Assembly (NCBI GenBank): GCA_964036155.1
Contig: OZ038422.1
Location: forward strand, 81,801,201-81,865,200
Reading direction: 5' to 3'
DNA from: Diploscapter coronatus
Lineage: Eukaryota; Nematoda; Chromadorea; Rhabditida; Rhabditidae
Length of the DNA: 64,000 nt
Each line of letters begins with the position of its first letter. The first letter of the stretch is position 1. The notes under the pieces are model-generated. The model had not been told where the DNA came from and ran no database searches. It saw nothing but the letters and a program-made list of their open reading frames with translations. The translations under genes and the position numbers were made by a program. Of this stretch, positions 43,729-54,850 are shown in pieces.

Positions 43729-45674
43729 AGTTTTCAAGTGTGTATGTGTGTGATTGTGTGGCGGGAAGCGAAGTTCGTCTACCTCCTCGTGGTGCTTCCT
43801 GGATGTCCTGCAAAGGATAACTGAACGACGAACAACGATAAATCTATGAAAATCTCAAAATATTTTCGAAATCACCTTTGAAATAGACAATAAATGATGT
43901 ATTTAACTAATAAATGAATAGTTCAAAATTAAACAAAGAAACTTTCATAGCCATGCATACTCTAACATCTTCATCTTTGCACTTCTTTATCTTTCGAATA
44001 AAACTACGAACAATCCTACAATGAAGATGCATAAATTAAAGCCGTTGTTTCCCGTTGTTAAAAAAAATTCTAGTGATCAGGAGTGTACGAACTGAACTGA
44101 ACTTCGAACTGTCTAGAAATTCAGTTCAGTTCAAGTTCAATTTTTTTTCGAGCTTCAGATAGCCCTGATCCTGTCATTTACTCTCCATTGTTTGCAACAA
44201 TTTCATTATCAGAAAATTTTATTTTTACTTTAAATGCGATCGAATAAATTCAAGAAAACAATACATAATCGATAGCATATCGAAAATTGATCAACTTATC
44301 TTAACACATCCCTCGAAAATATTCACTCTGAAGTGAGTTATTCCGGAAAGTACGGTAATTAGTGGTCATCTTCGAAAAACGAATTGCGCCATGAGAATTA
44401 GTGTGAAAACCTGAACAGCGTATGTGAGAATCAGCCCAATTTGCAAACCGCTGCTTACACCGATTTTTCTAAAACTTTTATTTTTCCTGGCATCCACTCT
44501 TCAAGTCTAACTGCTTGGAAACTTACAAAATGGGCAATTCCTTAATGAGATCTTATCAATAAATGCCAGTAATCTTTTCATTCAAGTAATTTTTATTCTA
44601 AGAATATCTGCTAAATAACGAGCGACAGATGTTAATTATAATGGCTCTATGATAGAAAATTTCTGGGGAATCTGCTTAAAAATTGGCAATTAAAATAGCA
44701 GATATCTGAATTTTTACGAGTTAACCTTTTCTCTTCTATCTACTATAAAATTTAAATGCGTTATTTTTAATTACCATTTTCATAATAAATTTATTGATTC
44801 AATGTCTAATTATCCCAATACATTATATGATTCCGTTCTATACACAAAGGTCTGTTGAATATGAAAAATGTGAAAGAAATTAATTTATTTGGGCGGTAAA
44901 AGTTGAATTGAAAAAGCAAAGAAAAATTCCTCGAGGAAATTATCAATGAATTTTCGAAATTTCTGGTAAAATGGAACATACAAATTTTATAAATCATGAG
45001 AAATCGCTTCTTGATGATAAGATCAGTGCGACAATCGTTTCACGGAAATGTCAGAAATGGTCAGACTTCGCTGTTAACAGATTACCGATATCATACTGTA
45101 TCACGATATTCTTCATAGTTGTAAGGAACTCATAAGAGACCTTGATACATATCTCATAGACAATGACAAAATACTTTGTGCATGGAATTACTGTTTTAAA
45201 ACTCGCATGATGAGCAGGAACGTTGGCGATGCACTAAGATGGTGCACCGCAAACAACCCTGATGATGAGTTATGCACAATTTCACCACATAACCTAATTT
45301 CTAAACTACATCATTTTTGAACTGGTAGACAAATCTTAACGCAGGTGTAATTTTAATTATCTAAAAAATATCTTCTAATCTCGCACCTCCTGTAACTTTT
45401 ATATAAAAATTTAATAAAGTTCCGCAATACATAGGGCGGGGCATAGCTGGAGTGCTGAAACTGAAATTGCACTAAACTATAAGTTAGGCGAGTAGTATAA
45501 ATACAGAGCTGATTGCCTAAGCAACGTCTCGCACTGCTACTCGATCCATTTCAAGTTTTACCATTTTTGTTTCGAAAGCACTACCCTTTCTAAATCGTAC
45601 TGTATTGAGATCATTTCTCTCCGATTGTTACTCTACGGATTTATTATCATTAGAGAGATAATTCGCATAATCGA
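43729..45674. other. intergenic region, no gene seen
   Basis: AT-rich, with no supported coding frame. The right end carries a TATA-like box at 45496–45503. Confidence 0.5.
45496..45503 (+). promoter_or_regulatory. TATA-like box (TATAAATA) upstream of the receptor gene
   Basis: TATAAATA lies about 170 nt before the receptor ATG at 45675, in a slightly GC-richer patch (GGCGAGTAGTATAAATACAG). It is a plausible core promoter; the start site is not visible. Confidence 0.35.
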
Positions 45675-46343
45675 ATGTCTTGGTGCCCTGAACCTGTACC
45701 TTTTGCAGAGGATTATGACTTTTGTGAAGGTGAATTAATTTTTCAGTTTACTTATTCTTACATACTATTCTGCATTGTTTTTTTTTTTTTTTTATAAACC
45801 TCGGTAACGATTTACTATTTTAGAAGCTTTAACATCAGATACATTACTTTTTCGATCCATCATTACATGGAAAACTACCATACTTCATCGAGATCTATTT
45901 GGTATAGGTTAGTTAAATAGTTTTATATCGATGTTATCTTCAAAAAATAAATTCATCTATAGAAGATCAAATCATGGCCATTTTGTATAGCATCTTATTA
46001 ATCCCGACTTTTATCAGCATATTTATGATGTATCGGTTATTTCGAAAACATGAAAAGTTTTCACAATTCGAAAAATTAATAGCCATCTTACTTATTCTAA
46101 ATATACTCCTTTTTATTTGTTCATTGGTAATTGTAAGTTTCATACTGTTATTTTTATTATGCAATTTTCAATATATGCATTGAAGCATCATAATACTTTA
46201 GTTTTCGTCTATGATCTATTCTGAAGTTTTGCTCTTTTGCTGCCTATCTAATAGCACATTCGAGGTAACGTAATTTAAAATTTTAGCCACGTATATCAAT
46301 CAGTATTTATCTACAGTTTAAGCGAATCGTTTAAAATATCTAC

Positions 46344-46445
46344 GTTGCTACAGAAAAGTCAATATTTTGTGAAATAGTATGGATCGTATTATTATAGTTT
46401 TCCATACATTATTTCGCCATAATGTCTCTACTTTTCTGTCGCAAC
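46344..46445. repeat. 102-bp imperfect hairpin in a receptor intron
   Basis: GTTGCTACAGAAAAGTC at the left pairs with the inverse of CTTTTCTGTCGCAAC at the right, and an inner AAATAGTATGGA pairs with TCCATACATTATTT. It is probably a small foldback MITE. Confidence 0.55.
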
Positions 46446-46975
46446 TTTTCCAAATAACTATAAAATATCACTTTTATTTGAAATTTATTTGACATATAAA
46501 GCTGACTTAAATCTAACATAGTTAAAAGTTTTCACTGACAACTGACAAATAGAATTGTAGGGATTATTGGATGAATTACTTTATATTCTTCGAGATTCAT
46601 GGGTACTGATGGCCATAAGATTCGTTTCGATAGCAATTACGATATACAGAGCTAGAGAATTTTCACTGTTAGAAATTCTTCCACATGCATATGTCAGTTT
46701 AGATACAAAATGATTCAATTTAGTAACCGTAACGAAAAAATAACTAAGCTATTTGACATTATACTTTGGATATTGGTCGGATTTCATATTATCTTTGGCT
46801 GTATCGGCCAGCTAATTTGTGTTGCAATTGTCCGGTTGAATGGATATAAAATTGTTGATATACCATCATACGTAATGGCTCTTGAACAATGGGTTGTAAG
46901 TTAAACGAATATTATCAAAACAAAATTATTAATGTCAATTATGTAGATAATTTTTAGCATCCTTACACTATAATA

Positions 46976-48247
46976 TTAGGTTGATGCATTCCTGTTTTCC
47001 GATTTGTGCGAAACAGTTCAACAGAACATAACTTTATTGGCTAACAAGGATATTAGATGAAATATTCGCCATCGCTGTCCACAGTCTTCTGCCAGCGACT
47101 GGGCAGCTTACGGATTCCCTCGCCGTACCAAGCGGGCTGCTTGGAGGCGAAGTAGGTCTTCAACCATGCGTCGACCTCCGCGCGGTTCTTGAAGTGTGTC
47201 TCGCCAAGGACTCGCTGCATGTCCGAGAAGAGCCAGTAGTCGCTAGGTGCCATGTCGGGCGAGTAGAGGGCATGGGGTACAATGTGCCATCCGAACGTTG
47301 TCAGCTCCTTTTTCACTTGTTTACACACATGAGGGCGGACGTTGTCGTGGAGAAAGTGGAGACGACCTCGTAGCCAGGGAGTGGATTGGACGTGAGCCTT
47401 CAAGTCTCTCAGCTGGCGAGCGTAGACATCACCCGTGATCGTCGTACCCTCGGGTAGCAGCTCCCAGTAGATGGGGCCTTGGACGCCCCACCATACGGAT
47501 AGCATCACCTTCTTCTGGTGCGTTTCGTCTTTGGCGACGGGTTCCGGCTGATCCTCCTTGTCCACCCACTGGGCACGTCTCACAACGTGATGGTAGACGA
47601 TCCATTTCTCATCTCCCGTTATGAGATTGTCCAGCCAGGCCGTCGTCCTTTCGTATGTAAGAAGACTCATTGCTGTGTCAACTCGACAATTCTTGTTCTT
47701 GTCGCTCAAGACGTGGGGAATCCAACGGCCCAACTTTCGTACCTTGCCGAGCTTCTTCAGCCCTCGAACGACAGTTGCCGGTCTACTCCGAGAGTCTGCG
47801 CTATTTCTCGCGTAGTAGCGAATGGATCCCCTTCGACTGTGCTGCGCAGCAAATCCAAATCCATCACTCGTGCAGGTTGCGACCTCTCCTCGTCTTCGAG
47901 ATTGTAGTTGTGGGCCTCGAATCGTTTGAACCAATTGCGTACTGTGTGCTCGGAGGGGACTTCCTGGAGATATACTCGGGCCAGTTGACGGTGGGTCTCG
48001 GGTGGATTGGTGCCAGAGAGGAAGAGAAATAACATTACGTTGCGTATGTGGACACTGTTTGGGTGGAATCGATGGGGCATTGTGGGAACTAGACTGCTCA
48101 CTAGCTGGTTGTGGCACTGCGACTGATAAGAGGGAGGGGCAAGTTGTTTATATTATAGAGCACAGTGGTTGTTGTCGCGGTCGGCCGCAGAGGGGAGGGA
48201 GCAAAGTACACATATCAAAAACGGAAAACAGGAATGCATCAACCGAA
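46976..48247 (-). mobile_element. mariner transposon (Tc1/mariner superfamily, DD34D)
   Basis: A 1,272-bp element with matching terminal inverted repeats: the left begins TTAGGTTGATGCATTCCTG and the right, inverted, TTCGGTTGATGCATTCCTG, identical for about 26 bases apart from one mismatch. TA copies flank it at 46974–46975 and 48248–48249. The minus-strand transposase carries the three mariner aspartates with 34 residues between the second and third. It lies inside a coding exon of the receptor gene. Near-identical ends suggest a fairly recent insertion. Confidence 0.95.
47053..48101 (-). pseudogene. mariner transposase, frameshifted
   Basis: The N-terminal helix-turn-helix part (NVMLFLFLSGTNPPETHRQL, VRNWFKRFEAHNYNLEDEE) is in one frame (47757–48101). 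The catalytic part is in another and runs to 47053 (LKKLGKVRKLGRWIPH, TGDEKWIVY, LHDNVRPHV, YSPDMAPSDYWLF). The frames meet near 47,775–47,785, around a GVDRQ/TVVRGLKK overlap, so a single one-base indel explains the break. Three catalytic Asp residues (GDEKW, HDN, PSD) are kept, with 34 residues between the last two. The element cannot make a full transposase itself but its ends look usable in trans. Confidence 0.9.
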
Positions 48248-48881
48248 TAGCTCCGATCATAATAAATTGTGCTCAAGCAATAATTAGTATTGCCGCGTTT
48301 ATTCATCTAAAACGGTGCTTTAATTCATATGGCAATCTGAGCCAAAATACAAGAAATGCTGAGCGACGCTTAAATCGATGCCTAATAGTATATGTGAGTT
48401 AGCCCGATGTCAATGTTGCACCATATCATGTTGAAAATGAATATGTATAACGTTTAGATTTTATGTGAAATGATAACCAATGGTCTAATTACTTATCCAC
48501 TATACAGTTTTTGCTTCGACTTTGAAAAATCTATAGGTAGGGTGTTCTCTTAATCTTTTAACTTCGATATATTAAACATCCTGTGCAAAACTAATTATGT
48601 TTTCGTTGTAATAATTTCTTCATATGCAATGAGCCTGTTAAGAGGACGAATCTCTGTATAAAGAGATTCGATATCTTATAAAACACTCTTATTCCAAAGA
48701 ACGATGATATCGAAAAAGTTTTTTTGAAGCAATGAAAAGTGTTCACGATTCAACGAAAAATAGCATACATTAACTAGTTTGATAGTCCCAAAGTTAGAAG
48801 TTTGAGAGAACTTATTAGAATATTTTAGATAGATGTTTGTTCGATGGACCCTTCTTATTAGACTTTACGCGTTATATAGAA

Positions 48882-50510
48882 GTAAGCATTATTGATCATA
48901 TTTTCATATTAACTGACAAAAGAAATGGAAGGACCTGTTTTACCAACATATATTCTGAAAATATGCGCTGAGAAATCCTAAAGGAATATTTGAACTAGTG
49001 AATCCTTCGACTTTACTATTATTTACATAAAAGATAATAATTTTTGTGTCGGATAGGAGGCACATGAATGTTACTTTGAATTTTTGAGAATAGAGTTCGG
49101 CTAATCATGCCTTAAGGAACCAAAATACCCCTTTCGTGTTATGTGCTCAGAAAGAGCAGCTGTAAAATTAGGGATTTTTTTTTCTGAATAAACCTTGAGC
49201 AGTACTTTTCTAACATAAGAGATGGGTCCACATTAAAATAAGTTAAATTTTCTACCGAGAAAGCATAAAAAACTTTCAGAGCATTGCTGACTTTATGTAC
49301 CTAAATGGACCATGCTTCCAAATAATTGCCCTGTTTTTCTTAGTGAGAGGATTGATCAAGGTAGTTTCTGTATATATGCATGTAAAAGAAAAAAGGACAA
49401 CTTTAGAAGAGCAACACTATATCACCGGTTAAGAATGAATTAGTCAAAGTTATTCAAGCTACACCTCATCGTCCGGAGCAACGGAACGCGAATAGTATTT
49501 TCTCATCATGAGCCAAAAGACTGATCTAAAGTTATGGTAAAATGTGAAAAGACGTTCTATATGTATAGACAAAGTTTATACAGCTCACGACTGTTTAGTT
49601 TTTTTCTACTTGAATTGATCTATTCATTTTACTTTGTCAATTCAACTGCATTCCGAAGATTTGTCTAATGTTCAATAAAAACGTTAATTTGTAACTGAAA
49701 CAATACTACTATTTACAAAGTATTCATTTGAATGAAGAAATGCTATCGGAAAACAAGCTAGTTTTAATAGGCTAATATGCCTATATTCTGATCATTAACC
49801 GATTTCGATCATGCTTTATACCGGACTCAGATTTTGGATCCAGAAAAGATCTGCAAATAATAATGTAGGGCTTCATTTTTGAGAAATTAGTGCACATTTA
49901 TTTGCACAAATTAAATCGAAAGCTATATCTAGGGAGGCCAATTGGTTTTTCAAAAAACCAACCACGTCATCATTTTGGGCGCATTTTATTACCCTAATTG
50001 GTGTCTTAAGTTTCATAAAAATTATTTACTAATTAACGGGATAATTAACGATAACTAAAACGGCAGAAAATTTCATGCGTTCTCTCTTCTTCAAAAGGGG
50101 AAAACTTGACTTCTCTAAGTTTACTATTTGAAGAAATCAAAAAGTCGAAGGAGAAAATTTTCTATAACTTTATTCAAATTAGTTTCTAAAAAATATTTAC
50201 AATAAATCTCTAAAACTTATTGCTATTGTTCAGCTCCGATGGCTGGGATTCTGTAGCCTCGTTGAATAATTATGTAGGCTTAGCTTAGTTTCTTAGCTTG
50301 TTCTTGAAGTTAAAGTTTAAATTAATATGAAATTTCACAAGAAAATTTCATACAGTAGCGTGCAAAAAACTTTTAATACCTTTAAGGTGTTGAATGTTTT
50401 TTTGCACGCTACTATGCATATAAAGAGGTAAATAAAATAATCGAAAAATTCTGAAATTTTTCAAAAGTACCGTAAAATCGTAGTAACAGCCAATTTTGAG
50501 TTCTGAATGT
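48882..50510. other. intergenic region, no gene seen
   Basis: AT-rich, about 1.6 kb. The missing last exon of the receptor may lie in the first few hundred bases, but I could not place it. A small foldback is at 50353–50413. Confidence 0.4.
50353..50413. repeat. short foldback with CAGTAGCGTGCAAAA ends
   Basis: CAGTAGCGTGCAAAAAAC pairs with GTTTTTTTGCACGCTACT across a 25-nt loop. The ends resemble the MITE at 4.6–4.8 kb. It could fold as a near-perfect RNA hairpin just downstream of the Ig gene's 3' end. Confidence 0.65.
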
Positions 50511-50985
50511 TCATTGTGTTTTGAAAATTTCCTTTCCGACCGTCGCAAAAGAAAAATACTGCTCCACAGAATGCGTACCAGCCTCATTAGTAGCTTCAAC
50601 TTTAATAGCGCCTTCATCTGCTTTAGTTGGGCTCTAAAAATTGTCCATAAGCTTACTAATTTTAATAAAGACTCGAAGATCTAGAGACTACCTTTATAAT
50701 CAGAGTACACATGTATTTGCCGACTTGTTTTTTGACTTTCTGAACAAAGCGATCTCCACTGAGTTCTTGATCCTTATGGTACCATTTTACTGTCGGCTCT
50801 GGGTTTGCTTTGCACATGCATTCGAATAAAACCGATCCGTCCGGCTTATTAACAATACTAGGCTTGTTGTCAAAATGTGGCTCGTCGGACAAATTGAGGT
50901 GTTTATAAGACACTAAAAATGTATATGGACATATTTAAAAAAAGAAGCGATTACTTCCGACCAGATGAAGAGGTTTCTTGGCCAT
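50511..50985 (-). CDS. single immunoglobulin I-set domain protein, intracellular
   Basis: Three exons (50955–50985, 50692–50912, 50511–50633) in phase, 124 residues. No signal peptide: it begins MAKKPLHLVG. The domain has the B-strand Cys (SVLFECMCKANPEPTVKWY), the core Trp, and the I-set ending DEGAIKVEATNEAG, where the usual Tyr-x-Cys is Ile-x-Val, so the canonical disulphide is absent. That pattern and the lack of a leader suit the muscle/cytoskeletal Ig family (twitchin, titin, UNC-89), of which it looks like a one-domain relative. It may be a duplicated or captured Ig unit. The gene has no neighbours in its own orientation. Confidence 0.83.
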
Positions 50986-52892
50986 TATGAAGAGAGGCTT
51001 TTAAAAAGTTAGAAATAAAAGTGTTATGCTCGTCAGTCGCCAGTTATTGACAATTATTTATTGTCTAGCACAATGAAGAAACTAGACAATTTAGGAGAGT
51101 TTAGATTAATAGACAGAATTAGGACCGACTGTCTTAGACGAGTGAGAGACTAGAGAAAGAGTGAACTGGATAGAGTGATCCTCTAACAAAAGTGTAAAGC
51201 AAATGTCACCTACGCTCAAAGATGCATACGAAATATTTATAACATATGTTGTTTAAGTGTGCATCATTTTGCTAAGCGGTTAAAATCGATAAATCGTCCA
51301 CAAGATTAGAGCTCAATTCTGTGAGTATTTTGATTTGAGGTCATTTCTACTCCTCGCTCTTAATATTTGAGTAATTATTTACAATACATGCTCACTAGGT
51401 TCCAATTTGGCCAAATTTGATATTATACATCAGGACTGTCCGGAAATTCTGTTCTTGTTTTCTGAAATTTTGGAGAAAATTACAGAAAATGTTAGCCTCC
51501 AAAAATAGCATTGGAATGACAAAGAATAATAAATTTCCTCATCGAAATCAATATACCTAATTTAATTCGATAACCTTGATAAGGTCATTAGGTTTTTCTC
51601 TGATCGATGTACTCGGACTCAACAGCAATGTAATGGAATTGATTTGATAGTTGTCCTTTGAGCATATGAAGAAATTTTTCAATGGGCTTCCATTGGAACT
51701 AAGGTTGACTTTCTTTTTGAAAATTTAGCTGAGTGATATGATGTAGTCTGACTTCGCCTGCGGCGAGCTATTGTTTAATAAATTTTGATGGCAAGCAGAT
51801 ATAACCTATGAAAATACAAGATGGAACAGCATATTAGGTTTTACGGTAAATATTTTGATTCACAGATGATAGATTATATGAAGTCTAACGTTTTTAATGT
51901 GTAAAAATTTCATAATTTTCTGTTTCTGTCGATTTCTGATCATTTTCTGTTCTGTTTCTGTTTTCCGAAATTCTAAAAAACCCATTTCTGGACGGCCCTG
52001 TTGCGCATCAATTTTACAAAAACAAATTTGCAAAACAATAATCAGGAGAAGAGAGAATGCCAATATGAGAGACATCAAGTTCGAACTCGCTGAATTGCCG
52101 ACGAATCGTCCATTCTTTTCCGTGTTATATATTGACCGGTTTTTAAATCACAAGTTAACTTTCCACAAAGATGAATGGTGCGAATAAACAACTCTTGTAT
52201 GCGTAAATTTTATGTGTTACCTAGATTTTGTACAGTAAATTGTGTTATGTTTTATTATTTATTTTTTACGATCAAGGACTAGCTAGTAGGACAGTTAATC
52301 TAAAAATTTTTTATAAAAATTTCATGGCACAAAAATCAATTTTTTGGCTTTAAAAATATTTTTGAGCATTTTTAATATAGAAATATTGTTATTTTGCTTT
52401 GTTAAATAAGTATAATTTTAACGATTTAAAAATAAAACAAAAATATCCATGATTCTGTACGGCTACGCACACGTTATTTTGTTATATTTTGTAATCCGTT
52501 CTCCTATAGATCTTTGATCTCTAGGTTTCCTCATTCTTCTCCGATTTCTAGTTGAAATCGCTGAGCCTTGTTGTTTTTGTCAATTAATAAAATCCTTTTC
52601 AATATCGTGTGTCGTTATATCAGATCGCATTTCGTTTCTTATTAATCCCGATTGAGTAGATTACTCAATCGCACAGGTTCTATATATTTATCACTCAATT
52701 TTGAATTTTAAAAATTCGAAAATCATTTTTTCGATTTTTTGGTTCCTAAAAATTTGTTTACTATTTATTTATTGAGAAACAAATCGATTTTTAACTCTCG
52801 AAGTTTTTTTTATTATTTGTTCAATGAGTTTTTGATAAGGGAAACGAATATTATTACAAATTTTCCAAATCACCTTGAGTTTAAGCTCAAAT
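50986..52892. other. intergenic region, mostly non-coding
   Basis: AT-rich, with a related text unit (CTGTCCGGAAATTCTGTTC near 51.44 kb; CGAAATTCTAAAAAACCC near 51.97 kb) suggesting repeat debris. One weak minus-strand secreted-type frame is listed separately. The PiT promoter should lie in the last several hundred bases. Confidence 0.45.
51860..52078 (-). CDS. questionable small secreted-type frame
   Basis: A 72-codon frame begins with a convincing hydrophobic leader (MMSLILAFSLLLIIVLQICF) followed by CKIDAQQG. The remainder is repetitive and lies in repeat-like DNA. No splice partners or family were recognised. It may be only chance. Confidence 0.15.
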   Translation of the reverse strand: MMSLILAFSLLLIIVLQICFCKIDAQQGRPEMGFLEFRKTETEQKMIRNRQKQKIMKFLHIKNVRLHIIYHL

Positions 52893-54850
52893 ATGGATAT
52901 TACAACGACCGCCTCAGCTATTACCTCAACAATGTTGGCCGCAACCGTCGCAGAATTCGACTCTCACTGGTTCTGGGCCTTGGTCCTGGCCTTCCACCTT
53001 TCGTTTCTTTTCGCTTTTGCCATGGGCGCTAATGAAGTTTCTAACGCTTTTGCTACTTCGGTTGGATCCGGCGTCTTAAGTCTTCGAGTGGCCTATGTTT
53101 TAGCTACGATTTTTGAAAGTGCTGGTGGCATTCTTCTAGGTATATTGTTCGTTTTATTCAAAATTTTATTTTTTTTTAATTTTAGGGTACCAAGTCTTAA
53201 AAACCTTACGCTTTGGGATCATCGACCTTCACATGTATGAAGGGGAACAGGAAGTGTTTCTTCTGGGGCAAGTTGCCATCTTGGCGGCCAGTGGATTATG
53301 GATGTTCGGCGCAACTATATTGCGATATCCATGCTCATCCACTCATTCTCACATCGGAGCAATTATTGGGTTTTCGTTATTTATGAAAGGATTTCAAGGA
53401 CTTCAAATGGGACACGTTTACAAAATTCTAGCTTCGTGGGTTATTTCTCCGGTATCGAAGTTACCAAACATTTCAAAATTAAAAAAAAACTTCAGATATT
53501 TTCTGGCGTTGTTTCCGCAATTTTGTACATCTTAATGGACTTTCTGATACTACGAAGAAGGGAACCGTTAAAATGTGCATATCGGGTTTTACCGATCGTC
53601 TATTTTTTGGTCTTCACCTTTATCTCGTTTGTAGTCCTTTATCGCGGAACTAAGTGTAAGTATAAAAAAAAGTTCAATTTTTTATTACAAAACAGTTTAC
53701 AGAAACTAATAAATTTTGAAGCCATGTGTCTAATTTCGAACTTATTAAAACCGATCATTTCTGTTCACTAGAAATATTTAAATAGGAATCTAAGAAGCCT
53801 AAACCTAAACCTAAAATTAAAATTCGTATCTCTTGCACATTTTGTAAATTTTAGACAAAACATTAAACCAAAATTTAAGGGCTACATTTCGACCAAATTG
53901 GAGGCTGGCTTGCTTTGGTGATTGCCCTCGGAATCGGCGTCGCTGCCGGTTTAGTTTTTCAGGTAAATAAAACTTTCCGCTAAAATTTTGATTGATCAAC
54001 GAATGTTTGGACTTATTTTTTAAAATAAAAATGACTTTGCCTGGTTTTCCTTTATAACTTTTGAATTTCAGTTTGTCGCCAAGCCTTACTTGGTTAAATG
54101 GGTAGACAAACATGATGCATTTACTGTTAATCTTACTGTTAATGGCGCTGAACCTACTGGAAAACCCCCTGAGCTACAACGCTCATCTGTGGGCGTCGAA
54201 AATGGCGCAACAACGTACCGACCTCAGCAATTTCACTTAAGTAAATTTTTTGTTCAACTTAAAACATCTTTTCTCGATTCTCAGGTCCGACCGGTTTCGT
54301 TCATTGGTTTCTTCCGGACCGCAAACGAAAAGACGACTCAAAAACTTTACGTCTCTTCAGTGCGATCCAGATTTTCTCCGCCTGTTTCACCGGCTTCTCG
54401 CACGGCTCTAAAGACATCCCTAACACCATCGCACCTTTGGCCAACTTTGTCTTCGTTTTCAACACCGTGAGGATACCGAAACCAGTCGAAACACCACTTT
54501 GGTTCCTAATTTATGGCTCCTTTGCGACTTGCGTTGGTTTCTGGCTCATGGGACATAAGGTGATCAAACGAGTTGGCACGGAGTTCACCGAAATCAACCC
54601 ATATTGCGGCTTTGTTGTGGAACTTGGTGCGGCTATCACCGTAGTGATTGCCTCGAAATTGGGAATCCCGGTTTCTCTGAGTCTATGTATAGTTGGTAGT
54701 GTTGTGGCAGTCGGAGCGGTACGTGGCTCGATTCCGGTGAACTGGCCACTATTCGGCAAGGTGTTCGTCGGCTGGGTTATAACGTTTCCTTTGTCGGGAG
54801 TTTTTGCTGCTGTTTTTATGGCGATACTCAAATCTATTTTTATTTCATAA
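52893..54850 (+). CDS. inorganic phosphate transporter, PiT/SLC20 family
   Basis: Six exons (52893–53139, 53186–53451, 53496–53655, 53880–53962, 54072–54240, 54285–54850), 496 residues. The inverted-repeat architecture of sodium-phosphate PiT carriers is clear: first signature FAMGANEVSNAFATSVGSG (about residues 42–60), a THSHIGAIIGFS motif, a central hydrophilic loop (about 260–335), then the second half with FSHGSKDIPNTIAPLANF (about 346–363) and a final helix (WVITFPLSGVFAAVFMAIL). These carriers import phosphate at the plasma membrane. Both signatures deviate: Asp to Glu in the first, and GGND-type to GSKD in the second, so transport may be altered. Short introns (three of 44–46 nt) and AT-rich wobble match the neighbouring block. 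Worms have several PiT paralogues; this one looks divergent. Confidence 0.93.

Larger units (their letters stand above)
45675..48881 (+). pseudogene. seven-transmembrane receptor-like gene split by a mariner insertion
   Basis: Exons 45675–45729, 45824–45901, 45963–46132, 46202–46264, 46561–46667, 46724–46895, 46958–46975 plus 48250–48393, 48458–48536 and 48829–48881 join in phase, about 313 residues so far. Hydrophobic helices include ILYSILLIPTFISIF, LIAILLILNILLFICSLV, WVLMAIRFVSIAITIY, FDIILWILVGFHIIFGCIG, APIIINCAQAIISIAAF and LIVYILCEMITNGLITY. This suits a nematode chemoreceptor-type serpentine protein (the charged NRNE/RLNR loops recall the Sre group, from memory). The seventh helix and C-terminus were not found. 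A mariner element sits between codons of exon 7 at a TA. Apart from it I see no stop or frameshift, so the receptor was probably intact until insertion. Most introns are 56–94 nt; two are near 295 nt. Confidence 0.72.

Noticed and set aside
46693..46723. Apparent frameshift in the receptor gene
   Set aside because: Using the earlier donor at 46668 with the acceptor at 46723 gives a 56-nt intron and keeps the frame, so no frameshift is needed.
53298..53771. 157-codon plus-strand frame
   Set aside because: Shifted frame across PiT exons 2 and 3; only its portion 53496–53655 is the true coding frame.
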